Assembly (NCBI GenBank): GCA_031213475.1
Contig: JARUPZ010000002.1
Span: 9,565,949-9,629,948 of the forward strand
Direction: 5' to 3'
Source of the DNA: Nereocystis luetkeana
Lineage: Eukaryota > Sar > Phaeophyceae > Laminariales > Laminariaceae
DNA length: 64,000 nt
Under the pieces are notes generated by a model that saw only the letters and a list, made by a program, of their open reading frames with translations, was not told the DNA's origin and made no database searches. Below, one piece after another: positions 36,570 to 50,400 of this stretch. The stretch's first letter is position 1, and every line of letters starts with the position of its first letter. A program made the translations under genes and the position numbers.

Positions 36570-39500
36570 GCGAGGATGGCAGCGTTACCGTAACCGCCGT
36601 TGGCAAAAGCTGCCGACAACAGTGTTACCCCTGCCAACGAAGGGATAAAAGTACCGCTTATACCGTGAAAAGCAGGGTTACCGCTGACGAAAGTTGACAC
36701 CAGTGTCGCCTCTGACGACACTCGCGGTTTACTGTACCGCTGCCGAGTAAAACTACTGTACCGCTACCGTCAAACTACCGTACCACTGCCAAGAGAACAA
36801 GAACAATCAAGAGGCACAAAGTAGATAGCATTAATTGACCCCTACCCCCCCCTCCCCCCTCATGCCGCCGGCATACATCCAGCAGTGGTTCCTTCCTTTC
36901 GCCCCCACCTTGAGAAACACCAGCATACGCGGGTCCGCCGCCGTCACGTCGTGCGCCTCCACCACATCCGGCCGCTGCACCAGCTGCTTCAGCTCCGCCA
37001 CCGAGAGCCTGCTCTTAAGCTTGCGCGCCTTTCGGGACAATCGCGGCCCGGTCCCCTCCTCGTCCGAGTCCGCCTCGTCGTCCAACCCCCCGCTCTTCTT
37101 GCCCTTGGCGGCTGCTGCCGCCGCCGCCGCCGCTGCCGCGGCGGCCTCCACCTCCGCCTCAGCGGCGTCGGCGGCTGCGCCGCTAGCCTCGTCGGCCACC
37201 TTAGTAAAACGCTCGAATATCTGCTTGAACTCCTCGAGAGCAGCAGGGTCCATTTCAGCGCCGTCTAGCACAGAGCTGTTGTCGGCTACGTACTCGATCT
37301 GCGCGGCGGCGCGGCAGCCGCGCAAAAGGACCGTAGCGCAACGGACGGCGTTCGGGATTTGGGGGAGGGAGGTGGAGGAAGGGGGGGGGGGGTACTCATT
37401 ATCAGAAGTAGAGGAGGGGGGGGGGGGTATTATGCAGTACGAATGGGATATTTTGAAACGCAGGGAGGACGGTCAGTCTATTAAATGGTAGTGCAACACA
37501 TGCCCCACCTTCATGTTGAAAAAAATGTTACAAACACCTCAACTGTGAGTACGACCGGTTGAATGGTTGATTCTCAATTTTGCACGGTGCGTGATACGCC
37601 AGACACGCTCGTCGGGCGTGCTTGTTTTGCATCCAAATGCATGAAATGGGGCTTGTGAATTAAACCTATCATACGATATCGCAGTTGACTCTCAGCTCTG
37701 TAAGCTTGATGGTAAGCCGTCCGCGCGCGTTCCATCTTGTCTTCCCTGTTAATAGGTCAGCGAAGTGACTCCGCTGGATGCTACGAGGGCAAACAGGACG
37801 ACTGTACAAGGGCGATTTCGGCCCGTAACCATTCTGCGCACTGATACCATATAACCCGCAGAAGGGAGGGTATACAGTACGATATGGTTACACGGTAAAC
37901 AGCAGGGAGCAACGCGTACGGTATCATACAATAGCTGTACCGATATACGCACAAGTGAGAAACCGAATAAAATACACACCTGTACCTGGCGTATGCCTGA
38001 TATGATTAGCTACTGCTGCCAGTATTTTGTTGTTGTAGAATCCAGACTCAAGTTTGGTGCAAGCGCGTGATAGCGGTGGGTTCCGCCTGCGGCAAGGACC
38101 AGGTCGCGAAAGGCTGGGCTGTGCTGTTCAATACAACTTCGTTGCGTAACTGCTGTAACAACAGCTAGAGAGCAGAGGGGCGGGGCGGGGGCAGGCGCGA
38201 GGCGCGCACCCGACATCACAGAAACGAGGGACGCCGACTATTATACCAAAGACGCCGACTGAACTACAGTAGACTGTACCTGCTTTGCATACGAGTATCG
38301 ATTTTGTATGGGGGGGTTGTACTCATGTCATGCATGGTCGTAGTCGTATGTACGACCACAGACAGACCCTCACATCCCTACAGTGCCGGGACGGAGCACG
38401 TCGGGTTTTCACCTACCAGGTAGGCCTTGCTTGCACCAACAATGAAGCGCCGTGTGTTGTGCGGCGAGCCGTTACAAGGGTGAGCTACATCCTACCAAGA
38501 ACCGCGTGTGAGGTGGGCTTTCTTTCATATGGATGACAGCATTGATTTTTTTTCCGGTGTGGCCACGGGGGGGGGGGGGTGGGGGGCCATACAGGTCAAA
38601 CGTCCTCCGTCTGTGGGTAATACATAAATAGCCACGTCACGCGGGACCATCGCGGATGTCGACGCACCACGGCAAAGCGCTGAACAATGGCGCGAGTTTT
38701 CCGTTTTCAGACGATTTGATCCACCTGAACTAACGCGGTTCGAATCGTACGCCATGCAGCGTCGGGAGCCAACAGAGTGCCAGGTCTAGGCGGAAACAGG
38801 CAGCAACAAATAACACCCGATCGCACAACAAGATACCTAAAAATCTCACAGCAGAGGCCGATGCTAATAGGATCCTGCGGCAGTAGGAACCCCGAAGAGT
38901 CTCACGGAAAGACGCAGCAGTTTCAGGGTTTCTCTTTTTTTCGTTTTCTTCTTTGCTTTGCTGAACCGTCTGCTGCTGTGCCTGTATCGTACCGCAAGCT
39001 TCGCGCGTTGCGGCAGCCATGGTACAACAACAGCAGCCGTACCTCCACGTCTCCTTTTCGTCACAAGCTCTGCTCCAGTGGGTATGCGTATGTGCACATA
39101 TGTGTGCGTGCCATCCCGACAACAAGCTACCTGGTACACGATTACAGCCCGGAATTCCTCTGAATTTCAAAAGCACCCGCGCAGTACAGCAGCAGTAGCA
39201 AGAGCAGCAGCGCCTCGACACCAGCGAACCTCATACAGGCTCCCATACATAGAACCATCTGTGTTCCCCCGTTTCAACTTGCGAGACCCCCCGGGAGTTC
39301 AAACCAACCATATCCCGAAGGGGAACCTTGTATTTATACTAATATGTACAAAATACACTTTTTTCACATCGGCAACCTCTGTCTGCTCTTCTGGCCGCGG
39401 GTCTTCTCTCGAGCTCTAGGCTGCGGCGCACGAAGGGGGGTCGTGTGCACACTAGGCGCAAGTTTGAGCCCCGGCTGGGTTCCGCGGCGTGCGCTTCGGG

Positions 39501-42500
39501 CGTTCAAGGGCACGGAGACCCCGCTCTTTTCGCGGGATCGCTTTCCGTCGAGCCAGAGCCAAGCAGGTCCATGAAAACCCCGAATTGTCATTTTTCCATT
39601 CTGTTTTTAACCTCTGCTGCTGTCTCTGAAGTTTCACAGCAGCCCTTAAAGGCTACGCAGGCAGCCACGGTACAAAAGCCGCGCTTCAAGCTTTTCCCGT
39701 TGTGAGTTAGACATGGGCACCGGATGAATAAAACTGGTTAACCGCGGTTTGGGACCTGGCAGGCGTTTGCAATCACGAAGTCGGTCAGAAAATCGTTTTT
39801 AGGCCGACTAATAGGGGATCGGAAATCCCGAAAACAAAACAGGTTTTTGCCCTTGATCGTCCAAAACCCCGCGAGCAGTGCCGTCGGTAGTGATGGGTAA
39901 TTTCTGGACGGTGCCCGCATGAAAAAAAAAGAAGTGTTTTTCGCGTCCAGCACCCACCGCCGCCGCGACTCCTCGCTTCACAAGAGCACAGATCACGCTA
40001 TTAACAGAACTTCCAAGGATGTACCATGGCCTTTTGATCTGAGCGTCCTCGTTGCTGTTTCTTAGGGTTGTACGAAGGTGGCTTGTGTCTGGAGGTTTCG
40101 CTTGGAACGTGGGAGCATGGCCCATTTGTCGATCATTTTTTTCTGATCGGAAGAGCTCTCCCGTTTTGTCCAGCAAAGACTAGAGACCAAAATGGACCTG
40201 GCTTAGAAGCCCCAAGCGAGAAACTCCAGACCTAGACCCCCTACGTACGACCCTCAAAACTTGCCACCGACGACTCTCTGCCTAGTGGACCAAGCACCCT
40301 CGAAGTGCTGTACCTCGTATTTAATTTCGACCTGTGTGCTCTGTGAGGCGAGCACTCGGTGGCGGCAGTTAGTGACGCGTCTAAAAGAACGGATCCTTTG
40401 CTGCCTCGCGCAGGTTTTGGAACAGAAGAAAAATAGGCCAGAGCCGTGTGTGGGCTTCACCTCCACAAGGGGAAAACCTGTTCTGGATTTTGCATTCCGA
40501 CCCCATAAGACTGTCGTCGGCCTTTTCTTTTTTTCTGTTTATTTTAGGGCACCCACATCTACACTAAAACGAGCCTGCAACAATGAAAAACGTGAGCATT
40601 GAACACGGCAGCGTGAGAGTCGGGCAAACAATGTAACGAAGAGAACCAGATACGGACCTGGGAGCAATCAAGGTGCAAATCGAGGAAACATCGAAAACTC
40701 ACCCGTGGCTTCGAACGTTTCACACCTAGGACAGATCACGATCTAGATCATCTATTAAATACTCTTTCACAGATGCGTAAAAGTTGGGCACAAGATCTAG
40801 ATCATACAGATCCCACTCGGCGAAACATGTGCAGATCATACAGATCACACAGGTCCCATCCGAGAAACATGTGCAGTTCAGGCAGATCATACAGACCCCA
40901 CCTTCTGAAACATGTATGTACGATCTAGATCATACAGATCCCACCTGGCGAAACATGTTCTGGTATGTAAGACCTAGATAATACAGATCCCTCCGGGCAT
41001 ATATGATCTAGATCTGGCAGATCATATATATATCCCACCAGGCAAACAAGTGCAGATCAGGCAGATCATACAGATCATACCCGGGCAAACCTGTATGCAA
41101 GATCTAGATCATCCAGACCCCATCTGGTGAAACATGTGCAGGTCACGTAGATCATACAGATCCCACCTGGCGAGCATGTGCAGATCACGCAGATCATGCA
41201 GATCCCACCTGGCGAAACATGTAAGATCTAGATGATACAGATGCCACCCGGGCAAACGTGTGTGTACGATCTAGATCATACGGATCGCACACGGCCAAAT
41301 GTGTGTGCAAGATCCAACTCGACCGGTTCGCCTCCGGGATCCGCCGGGGAACCCACTTCCGGCCCGCTGCCGACATCATCTGCTGCCCCAGTACCACTAT
41401 CGGAGCTGCCACCCCCGACAGTTGTCATGCCGTACGTGGTTTATAAGCGACGGCGTGCTTGAGCAGCTGTGGCGGTGTGGTTGATGGGGGGGAGCTTGAG
41501 CTGCTAGCCGCCACCACCACCTTGGCCTGCGATGCCGTCAATGTATGTCAGATCTCGTACACAACGGTTCCGATATACATGAGCCAACGCATATAATCAC
41601 CCGCGAGCAAACATAGACATGAACGTCTTCATCTGCGAGTTCAATGTGGCAAATCACGCCAATCATACAGATCCCACCTCGCGAAACATGTACCTGGTAT
41701 GTAATATCTAGATCATACAGATCCCAATTTATGAAACATGTGCAGATCACGCAGATCTGCAGACCCCACCTGCCTGGCGAAACAAGTATGTACGATTTAG
41801 ATCAAGCAGATCCCACCTGGCGAAACATGTATGTAAAATCTAGATCATGCAGATCCCTCCAGGTATATATGATCTAGATATCGCATATCATATACATCTC
41901 ACCAGTCGAACATGTGCAGGTCAGGCAGATCACACAGATCATGCCCGGGCAAACGTGTGTGTAAGATCTCTAGATCATATAGATCCCACCCACAGAAACA
42001 TGTACGTAAGATCTAGATCATACAGATCCCACCGAGGCAAAACGTGTACATAGGATCTAGATCGCACATATCATATACAGCAAACATGATCTAGATCCCG
42101 CAGATCCCTGTGGATCAGGGATCTATCTGCCCCAAAAGATGTAGATCTCGAAAATGAGATCTGATCTGTCCTAGGTGTGGAACGTTTGGCAGGCTTAGGT
42201 TCATTCTTATCGGAGAGCGTTTTTTCCATAATTTCCAAAGTTTGGAAATAATTAGAGATATGTATCAATATACGGAGGCGTTCTGTCACTATTCGTGAAA
42301 TTCTCCAGAACCAAAAATATCAAGTTCGTTAACATTCCAATATTTGGGAACAAAAACAGGAAAATATGGAAGATTGAAAAAATGAGCGAAAAAAATGTCG
42401 AAAATTTGGAAAAAAAGCTCTCCGACAAGAATGACCGTTACTTGCCAAACTAAAACCGGTCAAACCTGTCTTTCGTTTGTGAGAACAATGCCTCCTATCC

Positions 42501-44840
42501 GCTTTTCTATTTTTTTTCAAATTGTATCTGGTACTCACCTCTAGTTGTCAGATACGGACATGTGCGGCTGCGTGTGTGTGCGTGACCGTGCGTGTGCGTG
42601 TGTATCCTACAGCAGTAGAAACCGAGACGTGCGATTCCAGTTTTGTATCTTTTTTCTTGTTGTTACGAGTTCTGCAGCTCCTGCTGTGTACCTGTATCAC
42701 CCGGAATTTTTTAGAGGTTGTGGCAACCATATCGTACAACAGCAGTAACCTTCTTCGTCATATTTTTGGGGCAACTTCGTCCGAACGCTATCCGTGTGTG
42801 TTCTTGTGCTTATTATGTGGGCATACCATTTTGAACGCAACGAGCCCGACGATTCCAACCCACGCAATTCCTCTGAATACCAAAAGCACGCGCGCAGTAT
42901 GTACAGCAGCGATACAGCAGCGATACAGCAGCAGCAGCAGCAGCAGCGGTACCGCAACAGCGAACCTCACATAGGCTCATCTAGAGCTACTATTATACGG
43001 TTGTACGAAGTTGTACGTAACTATAAACTCGTTTGAGCTGGTCGTTGCTACTCGCCCGGTTACATGTCCATGTCCCGTGCCCACGAAAACTCATTTTTCT
43101 CAATTATTCAAGAGATTTTTTACGTCCATCGTTCTTGCCCTTGGTTACGTACGAGTGTCAGTACTTACCAAGGTACAATTAACCCTTTTAGAACCGCAGT
43201 CCCGTTTTGGGCACAAACCACTCAAACTTCAAGTAGTTTGCCCCCAAAACGGGATTGGGGTCCTAAAAGGGTTAACGCATGTTGTCGTGTTCTCCCTTCT
43301 CAGCTTGCGACACCCCCCGGATTTCAGGTTAACCATGATCCCGAAGGGAAGCCTCGTACGCATGCATGCGCATATACCCGGAACGCCTTGTCTTCCCACT
43401 TTTCAACTCGCGGCACCCGAGGGATTTCAAGTCAACCACACAAAGAACGGGAACCTTGTACGTACGTATACAAAAAACGGAGATTATTGCAGGTGGTCAA
43501 CGAACACAGCCATGCATACATCAACACGCGGAGAGAGTCCCGGCATCCTTCGGTCGACACACAACCACCCTAACTGCTTGTAAGTTCCACAACAGTCGTA
43601 GACTGCTGTTCTTTCGCTTGAAACGACGACAGACTCCTCGTGTGCCTGCTGTGCCTCATCATTTAACCCATATACGAAGTACAGCAGGGTCAAATTTTGA
43701 ATTCTGGAACGAAGATCTGGGTGGTTTTGCGAATGTACGTTGTGTGTTTTTAATACGAGTTCACGCCTGTTGCTCCGCTGTCGAGTGCAACGAACAATCC
43801 AAGCTCGATCAAGCAGGCGTAGGGTGTCTCCAAGTCGGAGGCACTACATACGTACCACCCTGGTACGTGCGTACGGGTACAACAGCGGTGGTACAGCAGT
43901 AGTAATCGTGACACCAGTGAAGACTACCAGCACGCATCCTTCAAGTGTTTCCCTTCCCCTCAGAGCTCCTGAGATGTACGCCTGAGTACCACTCAAGACC
44001 CCGTCAATCCTCGAGCAAAAATGACGAATGGAGGAAACAATGCTCATCATCATCGCATTATATGCAAAAAACGGAAGACATGCTACCAAAACATCTTGTG
44101 AGGCGTACAACCGGGTGCTACAACGGAGCATACAAAAACAAATACCGGGTGCTGTTTCATACCTGGTACTCTGGTACGAACTACAGCAGTAGTGGGTACC
44201 TTACCACCAGTATCATAGGCAGGACGGTCTACCATCCTATTATTAATAATAGGAGTAAGGACACCCCCATAGTAAGTAATGCTGCTTCTTTCGATTTGTA
44301 CGTATATTATCGACGTGGATATACTGCTGCTGTACTCGTAGATCAAACACTTTGGCCTGCACCCCGCAAACCACGTCGCAAAAAAATAGGCTGGACGTAT
44401 CCCCAGCACAAACACGAGCACACCCGACACCAAAACGAAACAAGCACCTGCACGTCGGGCTTGGGCTCTTCCTTCGCCGGCGGGGGAGGCCACGAGGCAA
44501 CAGCGACACCATTCGACTCCGCCATCGACTTCTCCGCCGCAACCCCCACCACAGCCTGCGCCTTTTTCTGCTTGTTTTTTTGCCGTCGCTTTTCGTTTTT
44601 GGTCAGCTTGCGCGACCCCTTCCCCGTCGTCCCGGTCCCGGCCCCGGTCCCGGTCCCGCCCTTCCCCTTGTCGCCCCCGCGTCCCACCGGCTTGACGAGG
44701 CCACCTCCATTACTCCCGATGCTTTTGTTTTTCCCGAGGCCGCTATCGGATGGCGGTGCCTGAGGCTTTCCGTTCACGAAGCCGCCGCCACCTCCTCCTT
44801 GGCGGCGCCCGCCCACCCCGTTCATCACCACCTGCACCAT
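27540..44840 (-). CDS. SF3B2: splicing factor 3B subunit 2 (SF3B2 / SAP145)
   Basis: Core subunit of the SF3b complex of U2 snRNP in the nucleus, helping anchor U2 at the intron branch site. Eight exons: 44840-44448, 37298-36909, 34552-34385, 33494-33432, 31078-30941, 30065-29873, 29217-28725, 27708-27540; 2007 nt, 668 residues, all phases consistent and stop TGA at 27542. Landmarks in order: basic N-terminus 'KLTKNEKRRQKNKQKK', 'IEYVADN', 'FKQIFERF', DUF382 with 'SVAELKQLVQRPDVVEAHDV', 'YRNTVPVPRHW', 'KRKYLQGKRGIEK', 'PKMGKIDIDYQ'; PSP domain 'PPPWLINMQRYGPP', 'VPGLNAPIP', 'WGKPPVD'; 'HWGDL' with an acidic run; 'LETPDTMMDLRKR'; and C-terminal 'RYKDSFKF'. Metazoan orthologues are longer (about 900), mostly at the N-terminus. 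The ATG at 44840 is the best visible start; a further 5' exon cannot be excluded. Confidence 0.92.
27709..28724. other. last intron of SF3B2
   Basis: It contains G runs, a CACGA/CACAA tandem tract (27778-27838) and an R1 repeat copy in reverse orientation (28428-28655). The G run on the plus strand next to the acceptor forms the polypyrimidine tract on the coding strand. No gene inside. Confidence 0.7.
28428..28655. repeat. dispersed repeat R1 copy, reverse orientation
   Basis: Reads as the reverse complement of the other copies: GGATGCAGCTCACCCTTCGTG, CGCTTGGTGCAAGCAAT, GAAAACCCGACGTGCTCCGT, GAGGGTCTATGGTCATGCAT, ending TGAGTACAACCCCCC in a C run. Confidence 0.8.
29218..29872. other. SF3B2 intron with GGTTT/CGGTT satellite
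   Basis: A G run (29221-29256) acts as the polypyrimidine tract of the minus-strand acceptor. Then 29262-29660 is a diverged array of GGTTT, CGGTT and GGGTT pentamers, similar in type to the PDZ-gene intron 4 tract. Confidence 0.75.
30066..30940. other. SF3B2 intron with nested MITE and C-rich repeats
   Basis: Holds the nested M1 MITE (30241-30457) and a diverged array of CCCCAACC/CCCTGACC-like units (30560-30810). No coding sequence. Confidence 0.65.
30241..30457. mobile_element. M1 MITE nested inside another M1 MITE
   Basis: The outer copy starts CTACTACGGGGGACC at 30241 and ends GGTCCCCCGTACTAG at 30457. It is interrupted at about 30311-30420 by a second copy in opposite orientation (TATGACGGGGGACC to GGTCCCCCGTAATA). 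Confidence 0.75.
31130..31345. repeat. dispersed repeat R1 copy
   Basis: Contains GCATGGTCGTAGTCGTATGACC, CCCTCGCATCCCTACAAT, CCAAGCGCGAAGCGCCGTGA, and TTGCATATGGATGACAGCTT. This copy lacks the long G run. Confidence 0.8.
31420..31995. repeat. dispersed repeat R1, long form (~550 bp)
   Basis: Begins after a G run (31425-31451) with TGTACTCGATAGGAGAGATG. It runs through the common body, then continues with TTCCGGTGTAGGCATTTCC, CCTCTTGGGTGCCTTACC, GATACGATCATTCCCA and TGACCAACCGACGCC-like sequence, to a second G-rich end near 31980. The same extension is present at 61040-61345. Confidence 0.75.
33495..34384. other. SF3B2 intron
   Basis: Contains the second copy of the GA-rich repeat (33588-33680), which continues into a B-box-like GGTTCGACCCC on the minus strand (a possible SINE head), and a long C/T tract (34215-34350). 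No coding sequence. Confidence 0.55.
34553..36908. other. 2.36-kb SF3B2 intron occupied by a minisatellite
   Basis: Most of the intron is the diverged TACCGCTGCCGACAA array described separately. A TACCTGGTA palindrome lies at 34730. No coding sequence. Confidence 0.7.
34848..36790. repeat. ~1.9-kb diverged minisatellite, core TACCGCTGCCGACAA
   Basis: The core CTGCCGACAA with CAGCAGTGTTACCG-type spacers recurs dozens of times from 34848 to 36790. Spacing varies around 24-40 bases and divergence is considerable. A (CCGTTG)n stretch sits at 36541-36575. Long frames here are repeat artefacts. Confidence 0.85.
38311..38545. repeat. dispersed repeat R1 copy
   Basis: G run, TTGTACTCATGTCATGCATG, GTCGTAGTCGTATG, then GGACGGAGCACGTCGGGTTT and a diverged body ending CATATGGATGACAGC. 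Confidence 0.8.
38950..39345. repeat. repeat pair D, copy 1
   Basis: Shares with 42655-43360 the ordered blocks CTGTATC, GTACAACA, CCCGGAATT, AATTCCTCTGAAT, AAAAGCAC, GCGCAGTA, CAGCGAACCTCA and TTGCGAGACCCCCCGG. An old duplicated or mobile segment; no coding potential seen. Confidence 0.6.
40786..42115. repeat. minisatellite with ~40-bp AGATCTAGATCATACAGATCCCACC unit
   Basis: Two blocks (about 40786-41320 and 41640-42115) repeat a unit of the form GATCTAGATCATACAGATCC, CACC-GGCGAAACATGT and a short variable end (GCAGATC or ATGTAC). Roughly twenty-five to thirty units; the 41320-41640 gap is not repetitive. Confidence 0.85.
42655..43360. repeat. repeat pair D, copy 2, with M2 palindrome inside
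   Basis: Second copy of the segment at 38950-39345. The palindrome at 43179-43275 lies between the shared left part and the shared TTGCGACACCCCCCGGATTTC end, so the M2 element probably inserted into it. Confidence 0.55.
43179..43275. mobile_element. palindromic family M2, near-perfect 97-bp copy
   Basis: TTAACCCTTTTAGAACCGCA, GTCCCGTTTTGGGCACAAAC on the left is mirrored by GTTTGCCCCCAAAACGGGAT, TCCTAAAAGGGTTAA on the right, with a short loop. It can form a long hairpin. Confidence 0.75.
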
Positions 44841-47485
<2,645 letters not shown>

Positions 47486-50400
47486 GTGACCAGCCCGCTC
47501 TCCTTCCTACTCTGGTGCTTGGGGCTCAAGGGACGGGGAAGACGCCGCGAGGACAACCTCCTGCGAGCCGCCGGGAACAGGGGGAGCTCGCCGCAGCGGA
47601 GGAGGGGAGGTTGGCGGAGCGTGATAGGGAGGATTGACGCCCCCGGGTCTGGCGGTGCGGAGAGAGACTCGTCCGACGGAGAAGGAGCGGGGTCGGTGCG
47701 GGTGGCGGCCCTCGGAGGGCGCGGTCGGCTGTCGGCGTTCGGCAGGCTCCGGGAGTTGCAGCAGGAGGGGGCGTGCTGTGACGTGACCCTGGCCGTGAGT
47801 GGGAGGCTCTTCAAGGCGCACAAGTGAGTTTGTCTTTTTTTTGGTTTGGCGAGAAAGAGTTGATTTGGTGGTTGCGATTGAGGATGAGGAATAACCAAGT
47901 GTGGGGCAGACTTGGGTTTCGACCGCCATTGTTTGCGCCTAGCCTAGGGCGTGATGTTTTCGTGCCTATTATGCGCTGCTTGATGTACAGGAGAAAACAC
48001 ACCACCAACATCGACGTTTTGATCGAGGCACTGCGTACTGCTGTACTGTGATGCTCCTGCTGCGGTAGGATTGCGAATGATTGTGGGCTTGCTTATCACC
48101 AAGAGTTTGATCGAGAAAATAGTGCTAAGAATGGTTCACTGCTGTACAGAGGTGCGAGCTGTGTACACCCATTTGGCTGTGAACAACAGTTTCGATCGAG
48201 GCTGATTCACCTGCTACTGCATCTGTTGCAGGTTGGCGAATTATGTGGACTTGCTTAACGTTGGTAACCGTTTGATTCAAGACACTGCTGCTGCCGCTGC
48301 TGCCGCTGCTGCTGCTGCGGCCTTTTCAGGGTTTCGGGTGCACACTGATTTTCTTGCCGTCCCGGGTGTCACGTGTGAGAAAATGTGACTGACTGCAGCG
48401 AGGCGTACCGCGTTTCCACTTTTGAAGAAACCTGCTGATCAGTGTCTTGTTTTATGGCGCATCGCGGGGCCCCCATGGCCCCATCCCGAGGCGTGCAGCG
48501 TACTACTTGTACGAGTACAGTATGTACTACTGCTGCTTGTACTACTCCTGCTGCTGCATTGCCTGGACTTAAGATCCGATGGTGGCACGTCGGTACTTGT
48601 GTTCATGCGCGCTTGATCGACCTCGACGTGGACCACGAAGACAGCTATACCTGTCACATACTAACTATTGCGTTCGTGCTAGTGGGCAGTTTTCGTTATT
48701 GAAACCGCCACGAGTATGTACAAATGTTGTGGTGTGCACCGGGCGTGTGTCTCGAGATCGTTTCAAGCACGCAGCGCTACCCAACCCCCCTTTCCCATCC
48801 ATCGGGCGGGCGCTTGCGCTATGGATCGGTTGGCGCCCGCGATATCGTCTCACCTGTACTCGTACTGTTAGTAATTCATAATATGTTCTGCGCGGAGCTG
48901 ACGACGAGCGCGTGGGCAGGATCACACGCCCGATCGAACAGTCCTGGTCGTCACCTCTTCCATCTCTGAGAATAGTCAACTACAAAAACTTCAACAGGTA
49001 CAAAACTTGATAACCACTGGTATACTAAATACTACCAGGTACGTAAAATGTATATATATATAACAAAATAAAACAAAAAAACGCGAAATAAATAAATAAC
49101 ATATTATAACTCCTGGAACGACCAACCGACCAACTGACCGACCGACCGACCGACCGACCGACCGACCAACCGAAACAACGAAAAGCAGGTGCGTTTTGGC
49201 TGCCCAGAGCTTCCCCCTGCGCGCCATGTTCGAGGGGGCATTCAAGGAGGGAAGCGAGGACGTCATCGCCCTCCGGGACGTCGAGCCCTCCAGCTTCTCG
49301 CTCCTCCTCGACTTCTTCTACGACCGCAGGGTGGAGATCGCCTCGGAGAACGTGGAGGGCCTGCTGGACCTCAGCGCGCGGTACGGGGTGTCGCTGCTGC
49401 GGCGCCACTGCTGCGCGTTCATGGCGCGGTCGGCGAAACCGAGCAACGCCTGCTCCCTGCTCGCGGTGGCGGACCGCTACGACTGCCGCAGGCTGAGGAG
49501 AGACCTGCTCGCGTACACGCTTGAGGTGCGTCTCCCATTTTTTTGTCCGTGTAGTGGGGGGAGGGCGGAGCGGCGGGGGGGGCAGGGGGGAGAGGCGGAG
49601 GGGAGGGAGGAGGGAGGGGAGGTACTAATGCTATGCACGTTCGTAGTCGTATGGCTATAGACCCTGGCATCCCTGTAATGCTGGAAGGGAGCTCGTCGGG
49701 TTTTCACCGAGTAGGCAGGCATTGCTTGCACCAAGCGTGAAGCGCCATGAGGTGCTCTGAGAATCGCTTCTAAGAGTCCGCTGCATCATCACTAAGAGCA
49801 GCTTTTGAGACGGACTTTCTTGCGTATAGATGACAGCGTCGAATTAATTGATTGGGGTGGGTGATTCGCCATGGGAGTCGTGGCCGTGGCTGATGATGGT
49901 AGGCTCGTGTTCTCCTGTCTCTTGCGGGGCTGGAAAGCGCACTGAAAGCTCGCCAAGGAATGGACCCTTTAAGGTGGACGCTTGTGGCCGAAGGTCGCGA
50001 TGAAGCACTAAATAAACGCGCAAGGCGTGTACGAGGGTGTCGGGAGGAAGCCCGTATTTTCGCCGCCGCCTTGCCCTCCACTGTCAGTCTTCAATGAAGG
50101 GGTGGTGCCACCGCCCAGATCCGCCAGCGGCTAACGCCAATGTTCATATCAGAAAAAAGTTGTGTGGGACCCTTAGTGGCACCGTTAGTGGGACCGTGAG
50201 ACCCACCAGGTAGGCGCGTATTTCTGCTACGTCACTTCACAGGGGGCGGGGGTGTCCTCGATACCATGGATGGCCGTAGTCGTGTGACCATAGACCCCTC
50301 GCATCCCTACAATGCCGGGACGGGGCACGTCGGGTTTTTCACCCGACCAGGCAGACATTGCTTGCAGCAAGCGCAAAGCACCGTGAGGTGTCGAGCGAGT

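Larger units (their letters stand above)
37299..44447. other. 7.1-kb first intron of SF3B2
   Basis: Unusually long compared with the other introns. It contains G runs near 37380-37430, an R1 copy (38311-38545), two related segments (38950-39345 and 42655-43360), a second minisatellite (40786-42115), a palindromic M2 copy (43179-43275) and TACCWGGTA palindromes. I found no recognisable gene inside it on either strand. Confidence 0.6.

Noticed and set aside
39808..40176. 122-residue minus-strand frame inside the SF3B2 first intron
   Set aside because: No motif, no flanking splice logic, and similar-length frames occur by chance in this GC content.
40786..42115. CRISPR-like array
   Set aside because: The repeats are contiguous minisatellite units without unique spacers of constant length, and the genome is eukaryotic with no cas genes.
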